Part shown: positions 27,786 through 32,673 of the stretch, piece after piece | Layout of the letters: each line of letters starts with the position of its first letter | Numbering within the stretch: position 1 is the first letter of the stretch | Assembly (NCBI GenBank): GCA_023136245.1 | Contig: JAGLRO010000054.1 | Coordinates: 1-32,673 of the forward strand | Length of the DNA stretch: 32,673 bases | Source: Candidatus Heimdallarchaeota archaeon | Lineage (GTDB): Archaea; Asgardarchaeota; Heimdallarchaeia; Heimdallarchaeales; Heimdallarchaeaceae | Reading direction: 5' to 3' | Translations under genes and position numbers: made by a program | Notes under the pieces: model-generated | What the model saw: only the letters and a program-made list of their open reading frames with translations | The model's database searches: none | Told to the model about the DNA's origin: nothing

Positions 27786-28443
27786 AAATATCACGAAAAT
27801 TACAAAATGCTTGATTTAGAGGAACTCTAATGTTTTGATCAAAATGCTTTCGTGCTTTCTTTATAGAAAAAACGTCAGATAATCTCTTAATTTTTCCATT
27901 TCTTTTAACTACAAGTATTTCTCTTTTAGATAACCAAAAAAGTTGTCCCTCACCTCTTCTTCCAATTATCTCTGTTGGACTGATAAAATAAGTGGTTCGT
28001 GGTCCTATGAACCACATTGCTCCTTTCTTCAACGTATGTATAAGTACTCCTTTGCTTTTAGTTTGAGAGTTATCAATACTACCTATAAAATTAAACTTAA
28101 AGTTTCGAATTATCTCTTCATAAGGGGACATATTTTCAACAGGTTTTATTTCTTTAACATGGTCAAGAGATAGGAAAGGAGGATCAATAGGAAAGACCAA
28201 AATATGAGAATACGTTTCTTCAATGATTTCACCTACAGCTCCATCATCAGAGTGAACTAATAAGTCTGCTATCAGTCCTATGGGTCCATCTATAAGAAAA
28301 CCAATTTGCTTGTTTTGTCTTTCGTTGAAAACAGGAAAGAGGAGAGAATGCTTTGATAAGGTGATCTTAGCATATTTGTTATCAAAGGTATATTCGTAAC
28401 TATGAGAGATTTTCAAAGGTCTGTTTTTAATGGATAGTTTCAC
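27772..28443 (-). CDS. uncharacterised beta-rich 223 aa protein
   Basis: ORF convergent with, and overlapping by 14 nt, the methyltransferase; no family recognised. Confidence 0.55.
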   Translation of the reverse strand: MKLSIKNRPLKISHSYEYTFDNKYAKITLSKHSLLFPVFNERQNKQIGFLIDGPIGLIADLLVHSDDGAVGEIIEETYSHILVFPIDPPFLSLDHVKEIKPVENMSPYEEIIRNFKFNFIGSIDNSQTKSKGVLIHTLKKGAMWFIGPRTTYFISPTEIIGRRGEGQLFWLSKREILVVKRNGKIKRLSDVFSIKKARKHFDQNIRVPLNQAFCNFRDIFTQF

Positions 28444-28460
28444 TTCGAAATCCCCTTTAG

Positions 28461-29837
28461 TTAGTCTTCAATATCTATATTGATAGCTTCATCCTCTTCC
28501 TCTGTGCGTTTTTTGCGTAAATATATCATTTCAGCTAATTTAATAGCTTCAATACCCAGCTGAGTGATTAGGTACCTTCCTCTGATAGCTTCACGTGTAA
28601 TAAAGTCAACATCTTGAAGAATATCGGTGTGATGTTTGAAAGTACCACCTCTTAATCCTGTGTCTTCTGCTAGTTCTTTTTGATATTGAGGAGAATCCTC
28701 TAGAATCTTTAGAATCTTTAATCGATTGTCATCACCAAGAGCAGATAATAATGCTGAAGCTTTATCGTAAAATTCATCTACTTCTTCTATCGAATTATTA
28801 TCTTCGTAAACTTTAGAAGTAGTGACGTGACGACCTTTAACGGCAGCTCGTGTTGCATGTCGAATTGCTTTTAATGGTGCCTTAACGCCACCTTCAAAGG
28901 TTGTACGAAATGTGTTTTCCAAGCTTTTGCCAACTGAATCCATAACCTTAGTGATATATTCAGACATGGTACTATCAACATCTGCATCTCCAATTCGGAT
29001 TACATGGGGTGGACTCTTTCCCTTTTGCGCTGAATGAATTCTACCCGCTCTTCTTTGTAATCTAGCAAATTCTCGTTTAGATTGGGCTAGATCAGAACGA
29101 CTGTCTCGAATGTCTTCTTCAGCATCGTTTAATGATTCAATACTATCTTGGAGCGATTCTTCAGCTTCTTTTCTATCCTCTGAATCACCATGGGATCTAG
29201 CTCGTTCAATTCGTCTTTGAGCACTTCTTACTTCCTCTCTAGCTTGTCTTAAACGATGACGTGCAGAGTCAATCTCATGTTGATATGAACCAATTTCATT
29301 TCTAGCAACATCGATTTCGGAATTTATCTCATTAAGTTCTTCTTTACTAATTTTAGATGCTTTAGTAATTCTAGCAGTTTCCTTTTCTAATAGTTTACCG
29401 AGATCTTTGGATATTTTTACAGAAATATCTTTAGCGGTTTTCATACCTTCAGTAGTGGCTTTCTCAACTTTGTTTTTAATATCCTCAATTTTCTTTTTGA
29501 ATTCTTCACTATTAAAATCAAAATGGAATTCAGGTTGAATTGGTTTCATAGGAATTCGCGGAGCTTTAGGAGCTCTAGGAGCTTTAGGTGCTCTAGGGGT
29601 TCTGGGACGAATGGGTTCGCGATGAATTCTGGGTTTTTTATCTTTAAGCTCAGATACATCATTATCAAGCTGTTCTTCAGCTTCGGACCTAGGACTTCGT
29701 TTAGTTCTAGGTTTAGGTTCAGGAGGAATATCAAGATCTTTGTAAGATTCAGATTTGTTTTTAGCTAAATTCTTAATTAATTCTTTAAGTTCTTCAATTT
29801 CCTCTTTCATTTCTTTCATTTCTTCATCTTTTGACAT
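28461..29837 (-). CDS. coiled-coil, Pro/Arg-rich protein with C-terminal ArsR-like winged helix
   Basis: N-terminal coiled coil, RTPRAPKAPRAPKAPRIP repeats, long central coiled coil, C-terminal LLSALGDDNRLKILKILEDSPQYQKELAEDTGLRGGTFKHHTDILQDVDFI. Confidence 0.75.
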   Translation of the reverse strand: MSKDEEMKEMKEEIEELKELIKNLAKNKSESYKDLDIPPEPKPRTKRSPRSEAEEQLDNDVSELKDKKPRIHREPIRPRTPRAPKAPRAPKAPRIPMKPIQPEFHFDFNSEEFKKKIEDIKNKVEKATTEGMKTAKDISVKISKDLGKLLEKETARITKASKISKEELNEINSEIDVARNEIGSYQHEIDSARHRLRQAREEVRSAQRRIERARSHGDSEDRKEAEESLQDSIESLNDAEEDIRDSRSDLAQSKREFARLQRRAGRIHSAQKGKSPPHVIRIGDADVDSTMSEYITKVMDSVGKSLENTFRTTFEGGVKAPLKAIRHATRAAVKGRHVTTSKVYEDNNSIEEVDEFYDKASALLSALGDDNRLKILKILEDSPQYQKELAEDTGLRGGTFKHHTDILQDVDFITREAIRGRYLITQLGIEAIKLAEMIYLRKKRTEEEDEAINIDIED

Positions 29838-29851
29838 ATAGTCACCTCAAT

Positions 29852-30016
29852 TTAATCGTAAATCCCTCCCTCTTCGAAAGATTCGCAGGAGTCAAAAGTG
29901 TCTTTGACTTCATCTTTAAGATAGGAAAAATCTTCTTTAAAATCCAGTATTAAATCACGGATGGATTGAGTGATTTCCTTAACACTATCTTCAATTGTGT
30001 CCTTTAATTCAGACAT
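29852..30016 (-). CDS. small acidic helical protein, 54 aa
   Basis: Hand translation: MSELKDTIEDSVKEITQSIRDLILDFKEDFSYLKDEVKDTFDSCESFEEGGIYD*; upstream of the wHTH gene on the same strand. Confidence 0.5.
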   Translation of the reverse strand: MSELKDTIEDSVKEITQSIRDLILDFKEDFSYLKDEVKDTFDSCESFEEGGIYD

Positions 30017-30072
30017 AAAATCATCGAAGGGGAAAAAAGAAAAATCAGCAGATTTTTCTTTGTAGTCTTTAT

Positions 30073-30201
30073 TCAGTAGATGTCTACTCCATGTTGCTTT
30101 TTCTTTATACTTCTTTTAGCTCTTTCAAGTTGGCTTAACTCACCCTTAAGCCTGCGGATCTCATCATCCAAATTCTTTAGAGTTTCAGTTTGTTTCATCA
30201 T
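30073..30201 (-). CDS. small coiled-coil protein, 42 aa
   Basis: Hand translation: MMKQTETLKNLDDEIRRLKGELSQLERAKRSIKKKQHGVDIY*; co-oriented with the two genes downstream. Confidence 0.45.
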   Translation of the reverse strand: MMKQTETLKNLDDEIRRLKGELSQLERAKRSIKKKQHGVDIY

Positions 30202-30515
30202 GTTTCTCACCATTTACTAGGGATGTTTTACAACTCTGTAGTGGAAATCACAGAAAGTTGTAAGTTATCTTGAGATTACTTTTGATACAACAATATATAA
30301 ATATTTTGATTTAAGTACATTTTTCTGTAATTATTCAGTGATGCGTTTTAATGTGTATTTAAATGCATTCTACTGCTTTTGCTGTTTATCATGAACATAG
30401 GTTGGAAGAGGATTCACTTTTTAAACGCACAATTTTTTAGTTATTATTAAATCAATTTAGGTAATCAAAAAAAAGAACTATATTTGAAATAAAGAGAAAA
30501 AAAAGGAAAGAAAAG

Positions 30516-31628
30516 TTAAACAAGTATTTTGTTTATAATGAGTTGAGCTACATATATCAGATATTGTCCTTCCATATAAGGAATGGATTCACTTTCAAGT
30601 AATACTTGAACATGTTTGATAAAAACATCTAAATGGTGAGCTGTTTGAAGATCTTTACCATTGTTCCAATGATTGGTCGCAGCATCAAGTTTTGCTAGTA
30701 AGGATTCAGCGGAACCTGCAGAAATGTCCCCAGATACTTCCAATCCCGAAACTTCATCAAGAAGTAGATTTAGTCCTTCAGTTACAGTCTCAAATTCTAT
30801 ATCATCTGTATAAAGACCTTGAAATAGAATAATTGCTGGGGGATCATCCTTTAGTATTTGTTGAATTTCTGAAAATATTGCAGAATCAGCTGAACCAGAT
30901 CCAACAGCTTGTACTTCAAAGTATAAGTTTTCATAATTCTCATTGTTATATTGATAGAAATTAAAGGATTCCTCATGTACATATGTATCGCCAGTCCAAT
31001 ATACCACATCGTTCTCCAAAGCAAATCCGTAACCTACTGCAAACATATCATAACCTCCTTCATCAAAAGCAGGTATAATAGTTGAAGGATCATTATCAAA
31101 TAAAGCAGGATGACCGAAAGTTCGGGATATTATTTCACCCCAATCCGTCACTACATGATCTACTGCTATTCCAATTTGTCTTAGATTTTCTGCGAACATT
31201 TCTGTCCAATTTATTCGATGTTGATTTGTGGATGGAGTGAGTATAGTAAAGCTTAGTTCTTCTACCGAATATCCTGCACTTCTTATAAGTTGTAAAGCAT
31301 AGTTTGAGTTATATTCATCATATTGAATTGAAGAATCAAAACCATAGGATGTGGGGTTGACAAAAGTAATTCCTGGATACAAAACCCCAATTTGAGATGC
31401 ACCCATCTCTATAGTTGCTTCTCGATCTGCAAGATGGGATAATGCTCTTCTTATGAGAGGATCTGAAAGTATAGGATGCTTGCAATTAAAAGCAATTTCT
31501 TGCCAAGCACCATAATCCCATTCAGGTAAACTTGTAGTGTTTTGTACGCTTCCCAGTAATGTAGGTATCATTAGGAACAAAATTAGTATCCCTGTTCGTT
31601 TTAATATTGTATTTCTCTTGTTCTTCAT
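30516..31628 (-). CDS. family-5-like extracellular solute-binding protein, N-lobe missing
   Basis: Signal peptide (KRTGILILFLMIPTLLGSVQN), then HPILSDPLIRRALSHLADREATIEM...LYPGITFV, typical of the second half of SBP_bac_5 proteins. Confidence 0.7.
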   Translation of the reverse strand: MKNKRNTILKRTGILILFLMIPTLLGSVQNTTSLPEWDYGAWQEIAFNCKHPILSDPLIRRALSHLADREATIEMGASQIGVLYPGITFVNPTSYGFDSSIQYDEYNSNYALQLIRSAGYSVEELSFTILTPSTNQHRINWTEMFAENLRQIGIAVDHVVTDWGEIISRTFGHPALFDNDPSTIIPAFDEGGYDMFAVGYGFALENDVVYWTGDTYVHEESFNFYQYNNENYENLYFEVQAVGSGSADSAIFSEIQQILKDDPPAIILFQGLYTDDIEFETVTEGLNLLLDEVSGLEVSGDISAGSAESLLAKLDAATNHWNNGKDLQTAHHLDVFIKHVQVLLESESIPYMEGQYLIYVAQLIINKILV

Positions 31629-31797
31629 TTTATCACCTTTTTATTTTATAATTTTTCTTACGACCTCAAAGTGTCGTATTGGTGTAGGAACAAGTGTTCT
31701 ATTAATAAAGGTTACATTTTTACAATTTTCGCAGATTTTACCGTCTCTACTTCACTGCTTCGATTAGATTTTTAAGTACTATTTGTACCATTCTTTC

Positions 31798-32673
31798 ATG
31801 TCAAATCACGAATCTCCTGTTTTGGTTACCGGCGCTAGTACTGGTATTGGAAGAAAAACTGTAGAGTTACTTATTCAGCAAGGTAAGGAAGTTTATGCTT
31901 GTGCTAGAAAACAAGCTGATCTCGATAAACTGAACAAACTTGAAAACACTACAGCTTTCAAGTTAGATGTTACTAAACCTGCAGCAATATCTAGTGTAGT
32001 TAAAGCGATAGAGAAACAAGGAAAAGGCTTATACGGTTTAGTCAATAATGCTGGTATTCTTAATGCAGGATCCGTATATACTCATTCAGAAGAAGCCGTT
32101 TATGAAATGCTTAACATCAATGTTCTTGGACCTCATCGAATGACAAATGCAATGTTACCTTTCCTTTTCAAATCTAAAGGAAGAATAGTTAACATTAGTT
32201 CTATTAGTGGTATCTTGACAGGCCAGTTTTATGGATTATATAGTATGAGTAAGCATGCCTTAGAAGCTTATTCAGATGCTCTCTACCAGAATCTGAAGGA
32301 ATTCGGGATTGGTGTTAGCATTATTGAACCTGGTAATTTCCAATCTTCTATAGGTTTAAACTTTATAGAAAGAAAAAAACAAGAGAAAAAAGAACTGCGA
32401 TTATTGATGACTGATGCACAAAGAAAACAACAAATTAAACAAATTGAAGAAAGATTCGGACACTATCATGACTTTCCAGAACCAGATGCAGTAGCTGAAG
32501 CAATATATGATGCTCTTTATTCCGAAACTCCAAAACCACGCTATTTAGTTGGATCTCGAAATGAAGTGGAATGGGTTCTTAAGAGAATGTTTGTTGAATT
32601 AGCTCAAATGAACTACAATCACAAACATAGCTTGACAAGAAAAGAACTGATCCAGTTACTTGATGAGGTACTT
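31798..32673 (+). CDS. short-chain dehydrogenase/reductase, partial (runs off the window end)
   Basis: VLVTGASTGIGRKT, LVNNAGILNAG, NISSISG, YSMSKHALEAYSDAL; no stop before 32673. Confidence 0.92.
   Translation, partial: MSNHESPVLVTGASTGIGRKTVELLIQQGKEVYACARKQADLDKLNKLENTTAFKLDVTKPAAISSVVKAIEKQGKGLYGLVNNAGILNAGSVYTHSEEAVYEMLNINVLGPHRMTNAMLPFLFKSKGRIVNISSISGILTGQFYGLYSMSKHALEAYSDALYQNLKEFGIGVSIIEPGNFQSSIGLNFIERKKQEKKELRLLMTDAQRKQQIKQIEERFGHYHDFPEPDAVAEAIYDALYSETPKPRYLVGSRNEVEWVLKRMFVELAQMNYNHKHSLTRKELIQLLDEVL

Noticed and set aside
29523-29768. 81 aa plus-strand ORF rich in Phe/Arg/Ser
   Set aside because: Antisense of the low-complexity part of the coiled-coil/wHTH gene.
1-32673. CRISPR array, transposase/IS element, rRNA operon
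   Set aside because: No regularly spaced direct repeats, transposase motifs or rRNA sequence seen; the only tandem repeats are coding (dnaG, wHTH gene).

Overview
AT-rich archaeal chromosome segment. The archaeal markers are Pelota, Hjc, DnaG-type primase, TruD, Pth2, L40e, SRP RNA and archaeal TyrRS; an Asgard/Heimdallarchaeia-like origin is a guess I cannot verify. The left ~12 kb is a complex-I-like, group-4-type [NiFe]-hydrogenase locus. Antiporter/membrane subunits (NuoJ/K/L/N-like) lie on +. The electron-transfer and catalytic module (NuoB/I/D/C-like) lies on - and runs convergently; its large subunit keeps both CxxC Ni-binding motifs. Nearby are HypC, HypD, a HycI-type maturation protease, a flavodoxin, a rubrerythrin and two uncharacterised genes. 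The centre is an information-processing cluster: SRP RNA, NcsA/TtuA-like PP-loop enzyme, M50 protease, radical SAM, Pelota, Hjc, RimI, TruD, Pth2, KH protein, coiled-coil protein, L40e, DnaG and TyrRS. The right end has an unassigned structured-RNA candidate, tRNA-Val(CAC) with encoded CCA, an apparently orphan C5-DNA methyltransferase facing an unknown gene, a coiled-coil/wHTH operon with two tiny coiled-coil ORFs, a solute-binding protein lacking its first lobe, and a partial SDR. The best candidates for something undescribed are the convergent hydrogenase/complex-I hybrid, the coiled-coil/wHTH operon (28461-30201), and the structured RNA before tRNA-Val (about 26335-26610).
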